DNA from: Phytopseudomonas daroniae
Lineage (GTDB): Bacteria > Pseudomonadota > Gammaproteobacteria > Pseudomonadales > Pseudomonadaceae
Direction of reading: 5' to 3'
Length of the DNA: 61,391 bases
NCBI RefSeq assembly: GCF_004327285.1
Contig: NZ_QJUI01000025.1
Location: 1 to 61,391 of the forward strand
Shown here in pieces: positions 1 through 9,270 of this stretch. Position 1 is the stretch's first letter; the number at the start of each line of letters is the position of its first letter. A program made the translations under genes and the position numbers. The notes beneath the pieces are model-generated. The model ran no database searches, had not been told where the DNA came from, and was given only the letters and a program-made list of their open reading frames with translations.

Positions 1-79
1 TCCCGAACTCAGTAGTGAAACAATGCATCGCCGATGGTAGTGTGGGGTCTCCCCATGTGAGAGTAGGTCATCGTCAAGC
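1..79 (+). rRNA. rrf: 5S ribosomal RNA, 3' part
   Basis: The first 79 bases match the 3' two thirds of pseudomonad 5S rRNA, including the GAACTCAGTAGTGAAAC stretch, the GCCGATGGTAGTGTGGGG helix and the 3' end GGTCATCGTCAAGC. The 5' third lies outside the window. It marks the distal end of an rRNA operon transcribed into the window. Confidence 0.95.
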
Positions 80-88
80 TTCTACTAG

Positions 89-129
89 AAACCCCAGATC
101 TCGACAGAGGTCTGGGGTTTCGTCTTTTT
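89..129 (+). terminator. rRNA operon terminator
   Basis: A perfect 10-bp inverted repeat (AAACCCCAGA and TCTGGGGTTT) is followed by CGTCTTTTT. It lies 10 nt after the 5S 3' end, as expected for the rho-independent terminator of the rRNA operon. Confidence 0.9.
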
Positions 130-391
130 GGGCTGGGAAAAGTCTTTGGGGCCCCAGTTCAGGGGAGCGCCTGCCCTTGCCGACGAGCAGCGGTTCAAGA
201 GCTTCGCCGGCAAGGCTAGGCGCCCCCGCAGCTCCTACAAAGGCGCGCCCGACCTGACACGCAACAAACGTAGCTTGGTGTTGAGCTAAGTGATGCCCGG
301 GAAATGTTTGCAAGCGGAAATAATCGGCATAACTGTGCGTAGCTACCGGGGTCTCGTTTAGAATGGTTCGATCCTTTCGAGAATTCCATCC
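130..391. other. Intergenic region with a degenerate REP-like sequence
   Basis: There is no convincing gene between the rRNA terminator and the first pqiA-like gene. Around 201-240 the sequence (CTTCGCCGGCAAGGCTAGG, then GCAGCTCCTAC) resembles the short palindromic REP sequences common between pseudomonad genes, but it is degenerate. The promoter of the pqi operon should lie in the last 100 bases; no clear hexamers were recognised. Confidence 0.4.
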
Positions 392-1051
392 ATGCCCGAG
401 TCGGCCGAGCAGCAGTCGTTCGCTGAAGTACCTCTGACGGAGCTGGTCGCATGCCATGAGTGTGACCTGCTGATGCGCAAGCCACACATCAGTGATGGTG
501 AACGTGTGGAATGCTCGCGATGCGGCTACGAGCTATATAACCATCGGCACCAGGTGGTACGCCGGAGCCTGGCGTTGGTGCTGGCGGCGCTTCTGTTGTA
601 CGTCCCTGCGAATTTCCTGCCGATCATGCATTTGAATCTGCTGGGGCAAACCACTCAGGATACGGTCTGGAGCGGTGTGCTCGGGCTGTATGACAGCGGT
701 ATGCAGAGCATCGCTGTTGTGGTGTTTCTGTGCAGCATGGCAGTACCGCTGCTCAAGCTTCTCTGTCAGTTACTGGTGCTATTGAGCATCAGCCTGAAGC
801 TCGGCCGTGGCTATGGATTGCTGCTGTATCGCATCTATCACCACATGCGTGAATGGGGCATGCTCGAGGTCTATCTGATGGGCATTCTGGTTTCCATCGT
901 CAAATTGGCCGATATTGCCGCGCTTTCTCTGGGTTTCGGGTTGCTCTGTTTCATTGCGCTGCTACTGGTGCAGGTCTGGCTGGAGGTGACTATGTCGCCC
1001 AATCAGATCTGGGAAGCCCTGGCGGGGGAGGATGTCAGTGCGCGCCATTGA
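392..1051 (+). CDS. pqiA: Paraquat-inducible protein A domain protein (first LetA half)
   Basis: A 219-residue inner-membrane protein of the PqiA family. Its N-terminus has a four-cysteine zinc ribbon (CHEC near residue 21 and CSRC near residue 42), followed by four hydrophobic segments with the family signature VPANFLPIM. PqiA/LetA proteins partner with MCE-domain proteins to move lipids between inner and outer membranes. E. coli LetA (YebS) has two such units in one chain; here the units are separate genes and this is the first. It overlaps the next gene by 14 nt, so translation is probably coupled. The ATG at 392 was kept because the cysteine motif begins soon after it. Confidence 0.88.
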   Translation: MPESAEQQSFAEVPLTELVACHECDLLMRKPHISDGERVECSRCGYELYNHRHQVVRRSLALVLAALLLYVPANFLPIMHLNLLGQTTQDTVWSGVLGLYDSGMQSIAVVVFLCSMAVPLLKLLCQLLVLLSISLKLGRGYGLLLYRIYHHMREWGMLEVYLMGILVSIVKLADIAALSLGFGLLCFIALLLVQVWLEVTMSPNQIWEALAGEDVSARH

Positions 1052-1661
1052 TGCCGGGCTGCTGATCTGCCACGAATGCCATCAACTCAACCGCCACCAG
1101 CCTGAGCTGAAGCGACAGTTCTGTTCGCGCTGCGGAGGGCGGATACACCCGCGCCAGCCCAACAGTCTGATGCGTACCTGGGCGCTGCTGCTCACCGCGG
1201 CCATTCTCTATATTCCCGCGAACATACTGCCGATCATGACGGTCAATTCCCTCGGCAAGGGCCAGCCGGACACCATCATGTCTGGCGTCATCACTCTGGT
1301 CGGTCATGGCATGTTGCCGATTGCGGCGGTGGTGTTTATCGCCAGTATCGTGGTGCCGACCTTCAAGCTGGTCGGCATTGGTCTGCTGCTTTATTCGGTG
1401 CAGCGCCATCAGCCGATGTCGGCTCGCCAACGAATTTTGATGTACCGCTTCATCGAATGGATCGGCCGCTGGTCCATGCTGGATATCTTCGTCATCGCCA
1501 TTCTCGTGGCAGTGGTCAGATTCGGCAGCCTGGCGAGCGTCGAGCCAGGGATGGGAGCGGTGGCTTTCGCCAGTGTGGTGATCCTGACCATGCTGGCAGC
1601 GCTGACCTTCGACCCTCGCTTGATTTGGGATAACACGGAATCGGATGACGACCATGAATGA
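1038..1661 (+). CDS. pqiA: Paraquat-inducible protein A domain protein (second LetA half)
   Basis: Second PqiA-family membrane protein of the operon, about 207 residues, again with a zinc ribbon (CHEC and CSRC) and four membrane segments carrying YIPANILPIM. With the upstream gene it reconstitutes the two-unit layout of LetA/YebS. A GTG at 1038 is preferred because GGGGGAGG ends at 1031, six bases upstream; the ATG at 1032 would sit directly against that ribosome-binding site. The 3' end overlaps the MCE gene by 17 nt, which suggests a fixed stoichiometry for the complex. The function as lipid-transport partner of the downstream MCE protein is inferred from family and operon. Confidence 0.86.
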   Translation: MRAIDAGLLICHECHQLNRHQPELKRQFCSRCGGRIHPRQPNSLMRTWALLLTAAILYIPANILPIMTVNSLGKGQPDTIMSGVITLVGHGMLPIAAVVFIASIVVPTFKLVGIGLLLYSVQRHQPMSARQRILMYRFIEWIGRWSMLDIFVIAILVAVVRFGSLASVEPGMGAVAFASVVILTMLAALTFDPRLIWDNTESDDDHE

Positions 1662-3951
1662 TCTGCCCACGGCCAGGACGCGTCCGGCCTCCAACTGGTC
1701 TGCGATATGGGTGTTGCCGCTGATCGCGCTGCTGATCGGTGGCTGGCTGGGTTGGCGTGCCTACAGTGAGGCGGGCATCGAGATCCAGGTGGTATTCGCT
1801 AGCGGCGAAGGGATCGAGGCGGGCAAGACCGAGGTGGTCTACAAGGGCATGTCGATCGGCAAGGTCACTGGCCTGGCTTTGGATCAGAGCGAGAAGCAGC
1901 GTGGTGTGGTCGCCACGCTGGAGATGAGCAAGGACGTCGAGTACCAGCTGCGTTCCGGCACGCGCTTCTGGCTGGTCAAGCCGAGTGTGAGCCTGGCCGG
2001 TATCACCGGGCTGGAGACGCTGGTCTCCGGGAACTACATCGCCGTCAGTCCAGGGAACGGCGAGCCGACCTATGATTTCCAGGCGCTGCCTCAGGCGCCG
2101 CCCTTATCGGATGAGCAGCCCGGCCTGCACCTGACACTCAAGGCCGAGCGACTTGGCTCGCTGAACCGTGACAGCCCGGTGTTCTACAAGCAGATCCAGG
2201 TCGGTCGGGTGAAAAGCTATGAGCTTGCCGATGATCAGACTTCGGTCGATGTGAAGGTATTCATCGAGCCCGCCTATGCCGATCTCGTGCGCAAACATAC
2301 GCGTTTCTGGAATGCCAGCGGCATCAGCGTCGACGCCAATTTCTCCGGCGTTAAATTCCGCAGCGAATCCCTGGCCAGCATCGTTGCCGGTGGTATCGCC
2401 TTCGCCACGCCCGAGCATCGCAAGGACAGTCCGCCTACCGACCCGGGCAAGCCGTTCCGGCTCTACGAGGACTTCGATGCCGCGCAGGCGGGCATCAAGG
2501 CGGTGGTCAAGCTGACCGACTTCGAGGGCCTGCAGGCCGGGCGCACGCCTGTCATGTACAAAGGTATCCAGGCGGGAACGTTGAAAGTCCTGAAGGTCGA
2601 TCCGGATCTGAAAAGTGCCACGGCCGAATTGGCCATGGATCCACTGGCCGAGGATTACCTGGTCGAAGACAGCCAGTTCTGGGTGGTCAAACCGTCGATC
2701 TCCCTGGCAGGTATCACCGGTCTGGAAGCGCTGGTCAAAGGCAACTACATCGCCATTCGCCCCGGTGAACTGGGGGGGACGCCGCGTCGTGAATTCGTTG
2801 CCCGGGCCAAGGCGCCACCATTGGATCTCGGTGCCGAGGGCCTGCACCTGGTGCTGTTCAGCGACACCCTCGGTTCAGTGGATGTGGGCAGTCCCATCCT
2901 CTATCGGCAGATGAAGGTGGGCACGGTGCAGAGCTTTCAGCTGGCAAGGGACAACAAGCAGGTGGTGCTCGGTGTGCACATCGAGCCGGAATACGCCGGG
3001 CTGGTGAATCGCACCACGCGCTTCTGGAATGTCAGCGGCATAACCCTCAAGGGCGGCTTGTCCGGTATCGAGGTCAAGAGCGAATCCCTGCAGACCCTGA
3101 TGGCCGGTGGCATCGCTTTTGAAACCGACGACCTGAAAGCGCCGGCCGAAGCCAAGCGGGTGCAGCGTTTCAACCTGTATGCCGACCGCGATGCGGCGAT
3201 GCAGCACGGTGATGTACTGAGCATCCGCGTGGCGCGTGGTGACGGTCTGTCTCCCGGCACCGAGATTCGCTTCAAGGGGCTGCCGATCGGCAAGATCGAA
3301 CGTGTAGAGCTGACCGATGATCTGCAGGCGGTAATGCTGCATGGCCGAATCACCACGGCGGCGCAGCAGGTGTTGCGACCCGGTTCGCGCTTCTGGGTGG
3401 TCAAGCCTGAGCTGAGTCTTGCCGGTGCTGCCAACCTCGATACGTTGATCGGTGGTCAGTACATCGAAGTACTGCCGTCGGGGCAAGGCAACGGCCGGCA
3501 GAGCGAATTCGTCGCGCTGGAGCAGCCGCCTGAGCAGGTCGCCGAAGAACCTGGCCTGCGCTTGGTGCTGAGTGCCGCGCGACGTGGTTCTTTGAAGGCC
3601 GGTGCGCCGGTTACCTACCGGGAAATTCAGGTCGGCAAGGTAACGGGTTACGAGCTGGGCGCCACGGCGGATCGGGTGCTGATTCAGGTGCTTATCGAGC
3701 CGCGTTATGCCGGGTTGGTGAAAACCGGCAGCCGTTTCTGGAACAGCTCGGGTTTCGGTATTGATGTTGGCTTGTTCAAGGGCATGACGGTACGTACCGA
3801 GTCTCTGGAAACCCTGATCGCTGGCGGCGTTGCCTTTGCCACCCCGGAGGGTGACAGCAACACGGCCAGAGCCGGGCAGACCTTCGCGCTGTTCGATGAG
3901 TCGCAACCGCAATGGCTGGAGTGGGCACCCAAGATAAGCCTACCCAGATGA
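1645..3951 (+). CDS. pqiB: LetB/PqiB-like MCE-domain lipid transport protein with six MCE domains
   Basis: A 768-residue protein with one N-terminal membrane anchor (WVLPLIALLIGGWLGW, about residues 22-40) and a periplasmic part of tandem MCE domains. I count six domain starts in the translation, each a beta strand followed by a G-x-PV-x-Y-[KR]-x-[IM]-x-[VI]-G-KV-type motif. E. coli PqiB has three MCE domains and LetB/YebT seven, so this is closer to LetB. MCE proteins of this class stack into a hollow tube across the periplasm that carries phospholipids. ATG at 1645 is used; an in-frame ATG at 1654 is also possible. The gene ends just before a terminator shared with the convergent mks operon. 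Confidence 0.88.
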   Translation: MTTMNDLPTARTRPASNWSAIWVLPLIALLIGGWLGWRAYSEAGIEIQVVFASGEGIEAGKTEVVYKGMSIGKVTGLALDQSEKQRGVVATLEMSKDVEYQLRSGTRFWLVKPSVSLAGITGLETLVSGNYIAVSPGNGEPTYDFQALPQAPPLSDEQPGLHLTLKAERLGSLNRDSPVFYKQIQVGRVKSYELADDQTSVDVKVFIEPAYADLVRKHTRFWNASGISVDANFSGVKFRSESLASIVAGGIAFATPEHRKDSPPTDPGKPFRLYEDFDAAQAGIKAVVKLTDFEGLQAGRTPVMYKGIQAGTLKVLKVDPDLKSATAELAMDPLAEDYLVEDSQFWVVKPSISLAGITGLEALVKGNYIAIRPGELGGTPRREFVARAKAPPLDLGAEGLHLVLFSDTLGSVDVGSPILYRQMKVGTVQSFQLARDNKQVVLGVHIEPEYAGLVNRTTRFWNVSGITLKGGLSGIEVKSESLQTLMAGGIAFETDDLKAPAEAKRVQRFNLYADRDAAMQHGDVLSIRVARGDGLSPGTEIRFKGLPIGKIERVELTDDLQAVMLHGRITTAAQQVLRPGSRFWVVKPELSLAGAANLDTLIGGQYIEVLPSGQGNGRQSEFVALEQPPEQVAEEPGLRLVLSAARRGSLKAGAPVTYREIQVGKVTGYELGATADRVLIQVLIEPRYAGLVKTGSRFWNSSGFGIDVGLFKGMTVRTESLETLIAGGVAFATPEGDSNTARAGQTFALFDESQPQWLEWAPKISLPR

Positions 3952-3967
3952 TGTGACCGAAAACGAG

Positions 3968-3993
3968 AAGGGCCGCTAATGCGGCCCTTTTGC
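3968..3993. terminator. Bidirectional terminator between pqiB and mksB
   Basis: AAGGGCCGC-TAAT-GCGGCCCTT is a perfect 9-bp stem with a 4-nt loop, with T residues on the plus side and A residues upstream. It lies 16 nt after the pqiB stop and 15 nt past the end of mksB, so it can serve both convergent units. Confidence 0.85.
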
Positions 3994-4007
3994 GTTGTAC
4001 AGCGATA

Positions 4008-6842
4008 TCAGGCCGGCTCGGCCGCATCCTGCTCGCTGCTTGCCGGTGCTTCGGCTTGCTCGCGGCGCTTGATGTACTTCCAGTCCGCTTCGTCGATATA
4101 GATGCCGTTCGGCCCGCTGCCACCTTCCAGGTCGATGGCCACGGTGGCCGATACCTGGGGTTTTACCGAGGCGAGGATCGGCACGAAGCCCAGTTGCAGG
4201 CTGGTTTCGATCAGCGCCTGCTGGTTGCGCTCATCGATGTCCGCCGCCTCGTCGAGGTAGTAGGGCAGGCGTACACGACCGGCCTGATCGCGATCCATCA
4301 GGTGCAGCAACAGGTACATGTTGGTCAGCGCCTTGATGGTCATCGTGGTGCCATTGGAAGCGGCGCCATCGATGTCTGTATGGATCACTGGCTGACCGTG
4401 CACCTTGGTGATCTCGAAGGCCAGTTCGAACAGATCCTTGAGGCCCAACTGGTTGCCGTTGGCGGCGACCAGGCGCGCCAGGTATTCCTTGGCCTCCTCG
4501 TTCTTGGCATCCTGTTCGCTGGACTGACTGAGGTCGAACACCGACAGGGTTTCGCCTTCTTCGTACTGGCCAGCGCTGTGAATGATCTGATCGATATGTC
4601 GCAGAGCGTCCTTGTTCGGTGCGAGGACGATGCGGAAGCTCGAGAGGTTGGAAACCTGACGCTTGTTGATCTCGCGATTGAACAGCGCCAACTGGTGTTC
4701 GAGGTTGTCGTAGTCGCTGCGGATATTGCGCAATGTCCGTGCAATGTCCGTCACTGCCGCACGGCGTGCCTTGGCCAGGGTCAGTGCTTCGTCCTGGCGG
4801 TGGGCGTAGGCGTTGACCAGCAGTTTCAGGCGGCGCTCCATGTCGTCTTCGCTGTCGAACTTGGCGACACCCTTGAGGCGTACCTGGGCGTACAGCGCTT
4901 CGATCTGCCCGTCGATGCGCTGCAGACCCTGCCAGGTGTCCTGGTAGTCATTGAGCAACGGCAGCAGGTTGTCCGGCGAGTCGTCGACCGGTTCCATGTA
5001 CGGCGTGCCGAAGGGCAGGTCGGCGGGCAGCAACTGGCGACGGCGTAGGGCATCTTCCAGCGTGCGTTCCTTTGCCTCCAGGTCGGCGATCTGACGGCCG
5101 ACCAGTTGCAGCTTGGCGGATAGCTGCTGGACGCGCTCGGTGAAGGCATCACTGGCGCGCTTGAGTTCGTCCTGGGCGGCTTCCAGTTGCGCGAGCTTCT
5201 CCAGCTTGCCGTCTTCCTCGGCTGTCAGCGTCTGGCTACGGCGGAAGTCTTCCAGAGCCTTCTGGGCATCGAGCACGGCCTGATACAGCTGCTCGGCCAG
5301 GGCCTTGCTGGCGGCGCGGTCGGCAGCGACCGACTGCTGGGTCTTGAGTTGCTTGTATTCGCGGTCGAGGCGATCCTTCTGGTCGCGCAGGGCGGCGCGG
5401 TCGGCCAGGGCCTGCAGGGCCGGCGGCTCGATGTGCGACAGGTCGATGTCCAGGCCGGGCACCTGAAAGCGCTCGCCCTTGAAGCCGTCGAGAATGGCTT
5501 CCAGGGATTTGACCCACAGGTCGCTATCGTCGAGCTGAATGCCTTTCTCGCCCAGCGGCAGGCTGAACAGCTGGCCGTTGAACAGGCGCATCAGGCGATC
5601 GACGTCAGCCTGGGAGAATTCTTCACGCAGGCGCGAATAGCTGTTGTTGTCGGCGTGGTCGAGCTGCTGCTTGACCGACTTGAGGCGTTTTTCCAGATCG
5701 CGCAGACGCTCGTCCAGGTCTTCGCTGGAGAATTGTCGGGACTGAGCCAGGGCGCCGGCCAATTCATCGTGGGCGTCCTTGGCGGCAAGCAGCTGGGCTT
5801 CCAGCACTTTGACGTCATCGACCAGGGCGAAGCGGTTCTTCAGTACCGCCAGTTCGCCGAGCCAGCGCTGGATCTCGCTGATCTCGCGCTCCATGCGCAT
5901 CAGTTCCTGGGTGCCGCCACGCTGATCGTTCTGCAGGCCGTCCTGCTCGTTGCGGTAGTGCTCGGCCTGAATCACCAGCTCTTCCTTGCGGGCATCGGCG
6001 TAGTCGTGCCAGGTGCCGAGCAGCGAGTCGAGCAGCGGCGACAGGCGATGCAGCTTGCCGCGCAGGTGTTCGCGCTGGGTGACGCCCGAAGCCAGGGCCT
6101 CGATCAGCGGGCCGGCGGTGACCAGGGCCTGATAGTCCTGCTCCATGCGGCGCACATCGCGGAAGGCTTCTTCGGTGGCGGCGATGTAGTCGACGCTGCC
6201 GGAACGCAGGCTGTGCTCGAAGGCATCGAGGAACAGCTGCTTCAGTTTCGCCGCGGTGATCTCCCTCATATGGAGAAGGTTGATAAACAGCGCGCGGAAG
6301 GTCTTCAGGCTCTGCTCGCTGGTCGAACGCAGCGGAATCAGGGTCAGATCCAGCGGAATGCTGGTGTGTCCGCCGACCAGCAGTCGGCGCAGTTCGTCCG
6401 GCTTCAGCTCATAGGCGGTGATACCGGCCTGGCCGAGGTTCTTGAACAGCTCGCGCTGACGCAGGCAGGTACCGCCCTGCTGGTAGTGATCCAGATCCAG
6501 TTCGCCTGCGTAGGCGAAGAACTGGTGGCCGAAGCCGCCACCCGGCCCGCGCCCGGCCACGCCGATCACGTGTGGGCCGTGGGGCAGGGCGACTTCGACG
6601 AGGATGTAGCTGGTGTCGGTGGCGAAGTAGAATTTGCGCGACTGCTCCAGGCTGTACTTGCCGAAGCTCATGTCCGACATGCGTGCCAGGATCGGAAACT
6701 GCAAGGCGTTGATCGATGCGGATTTGCCGAGGTTGTTGGCGCCATACACCGACAGCGGGTTCTCCAGCGGGAACAGGCCGAGGCTGTAGCCGGCGGTATT
6801 GAGCAGCGCGAAGCGGCGGATGCCGTAGCGTTCCTGGGTCAT
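4008..6842 (-). CDS. mksB: MksB, SMC-like ATPase of the MksBEF condensin
   Basis: A 944-residue SMC/MukB-like protein. The N-terminal ATP-binding head has a degenerate Walker A (GANNLGKSAS, about residue 34). Long charged heptad-rich coiled coils run from about residue 240 to 780. The C-terminal head carries the Walker B-like PYYLDEAADID. MksB is shorter than MukB (about 1480 residues), as known for MukBEF-like Mks condensins that compact and segregate the chromosome. Its ATG overlaps the mksE stop (ATGA), so the order is mksF-mksE-mksB. No Toprim nuclease subunit (MksG/JetD) follows: the next gene is the convergent pqiB. This favours a chromosome-organising rather than a plasmid-cleaving Wadjet role. 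Confidence 0.93.
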   Translation of the reverse strand: MTQERYGIRRFALLNTAGYSLGLFPLENPLSVYGANNLGKSASINALQFPILARMSDMSFGKYSLEQSRKFYFATDTSYILVEVALPHGPHVIGVAGRGPGGGFGHQFFAYAGELDLDHYQQGGTCLRQRELFKNLGQAGITAYELKPDELRRLLVGGHTSIPLDLTLIPLRSTSEQSLKTFRALFINLLHMREITAAKLKQLFLDAFEHSLRSGSVDYIAATEEAFRDVRRMEQDYQALVTAGPLIEALASGVTQREHLRGKLHRLSPLLDSLLGTWHDYADARKEELVIQAEHYRNEQDGLQNDQRGGTQELMRMEREISEIQRWLGELAVLKNRFALVDDVKVLEAQLLAAKDAHDELAGALAQSRQFSSEDLDERLRDLEKRLKSVKQQLDHADNNSYSRLREEFSQADVDRLMRLFNGQLFSLPLGEKGIQLDDSDLWVKSLEAILDGFKGERFQVPGLDIDLSHIEPPALQALADRAALRDQKDRLDREYKQLKTQQSVAADRAASKALAEQLYQAVLDAQKALEDFRRSQTLTAEEDGKLEKLAQLEAAQDELKRASDAFTERVQQLSAKLQLVGRQIADLEAKERTLEDALRRRQLLPADLPFGTPYMEPVDDSPDNLLPLLNDYQDTWQGLQRIDGQIEALYAQVRLKGVAKFDSEDDMERRLKLLVNAYAHRQDEALTLAKARRAAVTDIARTLRNIRSDYDNLEHQLALFNREINKRQVSNLSSFRIVLAPNKDALRHIDQIIHSAGQYEEGETLSVFDLSQSSEQDAKNEEAKEYLARLVAANGNQLGLKDLFELAFEITKVHGQPVIHTDIDGAASNGTTMTIKALTNMYLLLHLMDRDQAGRVRLPYYLDEAADIDERNQQALIETSLQLGFVPILASVKPQVSATVAIDLEGGSGPNGIYIDEADWKYIKRREQAEAPASSEQDAAEPA

Positions 6843-7534
6843 GCGTCTTGCTCCTGTGCGGCGCGCTCTTCGGCCAGGGCACGTGCCATGGCCTCTTCCT
6901 CGGATTCTTCGACGGTATCGTCGAGGGTGATGATCGGGTCACCACTGTCATCGTCGATCAGCACCGGCGCCGGCAACGACAGTTCCGTGCTGTGCAGGCT
7001 GGCCGCCAGGTCGCGGTCGTGCTGCACCGACAGGCAGACGTCGAGAAAGCGATGCATCGGTGGCAGAAAACGGTACACGCCGTTGCTGTCCTCGGCGAAA
7101 CCGAGTTGGGTCAGACGGCGGATGATCTTGTCTTCGAGCTCTTCGTGGGTGGTGACTTCGGCCTGCTGGAACAGGTCGCGGTACTTGTCGAGCAGGGCCG
7201 GCAATTCATCGCGGCCGATGCTGCCACCGTCGAGTACCGACAGCGGGTCGCGCCCCTGATCGGCCAGGTGTTCGACCATGATGAAAGTGAACAGCGCCAG
7301 ACGCTGGGCGGTCTTGTTGACCTGGGCGGCAGCCTGCTCCGGCACGAAGTAGTAGAAGCCGCGCGGGTCGCACACCAGCTCGAAGCCCATCGCCCTGAAC
7401 AGGGCGCGATACTGATCCTGCATGGTGGAGAGCTGGGCGTAGCATTCGGGCTCGCTGCGCGACAGGTGATAGCCCTTGAACAGTTCGCGGAAGATCGCCG
7501 CGAGCTGGGTCATTTCTTTAAGGTCGATGTTCAT
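6839..7534 (-). CDS. mksE: MksE, condensin accessory subunit
   Basis: A 231-residue protein between the kleisin and SMC genes of the mks operon. MukE/MksE proteins are winged-helix dimers that bridge the kleisin and modulate DNA binding. The sequence has a winged-helix-like N-terminal half and an acidic C-terminal tail rich in Glu and Asp (from about residue 190). The ATG at 7534 gives MNIDLKEMTQLAAIFRELFK; an upstream extension would run through the intergenic repeat and is unlikely. It overlaps mksB by 4 nt. The 194-bp gap to mksF is unusual for this otherwise tight operon and is filled by a palindromic repeat. Confidence 0.9.
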   Translation of the reverse strand: MNIDLKEMTQLAAIFRELFKGYHLSRSEPECYAQLSTMQDQYRALFRAMGFELVCDPRGFYYFVPEQAAAQVNKTAQRLALFTFIMVEHLADQGRDPLSVLDGGSIGRDELPALLDKYRDLFQQAEVTTHEELEDKIIRRLTQLGFAEDSNGVYRFLPPMHRFLDVCLSVQHDRDLAASLHSTELSLPAPVLIDDDSGDPIITLDDTVEESEEEAMARALAEERAAQEQDA

Positions 7535-7632
7535 ATGCGATGCTCGTTGGCAGCTGGAGCCCAGGCTGCAGCGGATGATTCGTGGTGGCCGATGGTGGAT
7601 AAATAGCGCGTTGTCCATGTGCCGCTCTGGGG

Positions 7633-7722
7633 GTAGGGTGGACGTCGCTTCATCCGTCCACCGCCCGGCGGTCGCCAAGGTGGACAAAAAAGCGTTGGCT
7701 GCGCGCCCCGATCCACCCTACG
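7633..7722. repeat. Palindromic intergenic repeat, copy A (inside the mks operon)
   Basis: The segment begins GTAGGGTGGAC and ends with the complementary ATCCACCCTACG, and also contains internal GTCCACC/GGTGGAC. Related copies are at 10395-10474, 15246-15292 and 44721-44772. It lies between the mksF stop and the mksE start and could form a strong hairpin in the mRNA. Confidence 0.75.
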
Positions 7723-7728
7723 CAGCAC

Positions 7729-8973
7729 TCAGGCATTGGGGCGGCCCACCAGTGCGAAGGAGCTCAGGCTCACCTCGTGTTCGCGGGTCAGGTACTGGCG
7801 GCGCTCCAGGCGATCGCGCTGGAAGCGGCTTTCCCGGGACAGGCGCGAGAACCAGTAGAGCAGTTCGTCGGTGGCGCCTTCGGGCTCCTGCTCCAGCAGC
7901 CAGACCATCAGATCCGGCAGCGGCAGGGCCTGCTCGCAGCGTTCGATCATTTCCCGCGCGGTCTTCGGCGCACGCGGGCTGTCGCCCTTGCGCTTGCCGC
8001 TGGCCTTGGGAAAGTGGTTGGGCTTGGCCTCGAAGCGGGCCAGGGCGTAGACATAGGCCTCGACCTGGGACGCGCTGCCGAGGAAATTGCTCTGCGGCCG
8101 AGAGAACAGTGGCATGGCAGCCTGGGGGACGGCATCGATGCCTTTCTTGCGGATCACCGACAGGGCCAGGGCTGCGCCACGCGTCACGGCGTTGTGTCGG
8201 CGTGCCTCTTCACGCAGCGGTAGCAGGAGCTCGCGGGCCTTGCGCAGTGTCAGCTGGGCGGTGGTCTGCATTTCCAGGATGCGCGCGTGAGTGCGCAGCA
8301 GCAGGTCGTCGTCGACCAGTTGGCCGAGACGTTGCTGTTCGCCGAGCAGTTTGAGCAACACCTGCTCGACGCGGCGCACGCCCTGCTCGAAGGCGCCGTC
8401 GGCGGCGACCAGCTGGATCATCGGCTCGACGTATTCATCCCAGGTGGCCAGCACTTCGGCATAACGCTGACGCAGGGGAATCTGCCGGTCGCTGGTCTTG
8501 GCCCGTTCGGCCACGCCCATCAGCGCCTGCTCATCGTTGCCGAGTTTCTTCAGAACATCGCGCACACGCATGTCGAGCAGGCGCAACTGGCGGGCCAGAT
8601 CGTTGCCGTCGCGAATCTCGAAGGCGTCCTGGATATAGCCGGCCAGGCGCTCGAGATGGCGCAGATAGGCTTCGATTTCCAGGCACAGGCCGAGGCGGTG
8701 CTCGCGGCGCAGGTAGGCGAGAAAGTCGTGGATCTGCGCGTTCAGCTCGAAGCGGTTGGGGCTCTTGGCCACGGGCACCAGGATGTCCAGGCGGATCCAC
8801 TGATCGAGCAGGGCGGTCACATCCACGGGGGTGCTTTGCGGCGGCAACTGGGCGGTGAGCTGGTTGCGCAACTCCACCAGGCTCAGGGTGCCGGCATCGA
8901 AGCGTTCGCAGAGCGGTTCGAGCAGAGCCCAGTGCTCGGCAAGGGCGCGCAATACGCGTTTGGGGTCGATCAT
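7729..8973 (-). CDS. mksF: MksF, kleisin subunit of the MksBEF condensin
   Basis: A 414-residue, mostly helical protein and first gene of mksFEB. MukF/MksF kleisins link the two SMC heads and bind MksE. The N-terminal part (MIDPKRVLRALAEHWALLEP onward) looks like the winged-helix dimerisation domain and the middle is long helices. Start at 8973 is chosen because MIDPKR begins the conserved domain; an open extension to 9030 lacks a ribosome-binding site. The promoter should lie in 8974-9270, which it shares divergently with nspC. Assignment rests on gene order and the unmistakable mksB partner. Confidence 0.88.
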   Translation of the reverse strand: MIDPKRVLRALAEHWALLEPLCERFDAGTLSLVELRNQLTAQLPPQSTPVDVTALLDQWIRLDILVPVAKSPNRFELNAQIHDFLAYLRREHRLGLCLEIEAYLRHLERLAGYIQDAFEIRDGNDLARQLRLLDMRVRDVLKKLGNDEQALMGVAERAKTSDRQIPLRQRYAEVLATWDEYVEPMIQLVAADGAFEQGVRRVEQVLLKLLGEQQRLGQLVDDDLLLRTHARILEMQTTAQLTLRKARELLLPLREEARRHNAVTRGAALALSVIRKKGIDAVPQAAMPLFSRPQSNFLGSASQVEAYVYALARFEAKPNHFPKASGKRKGDSPRAPKTAREMIERCEQALPLPDLMVWLLEQEPEGATDELLYWFSRLSRESRFQRDRLERRQYLTREHEVSLSSFALVGRPNA

Positions 8974-9270
8974 CGCGGGGCTGTCGCTCGATTTCGAAAA
9001 AACGCCAATTGTACGGGAAAGCGGCGCCAAGCTCTAAGTGACACGCTGCGCATCACGAGAGCTTGTCACGCGGTCGTCATGGCGGGTGGGCATGCTCTGC
9101 GGCGGATCGACCGATCATCGTGTGTCCGGTTCGCGGCCCGAAATATCCGCAAATGGACAAAATATGCTCAATGGACTTTCGATATGCGTCGGTTGTCGGC
9201 ACAATTCGCGTCCGCTTTTTTCAGGAGGCTGGCGGGCTCCTGTTGGCCGACCTTTATTACGGACTGCGCA

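Noticed and set aside
4008..8973. Calling mksFEB a Wadjet (JetABCD) anti-plasmid system
   Set aside because: No JetD/MksG Toprim subunit is encoded next to it; the downstream gene is the convergent pqiB.
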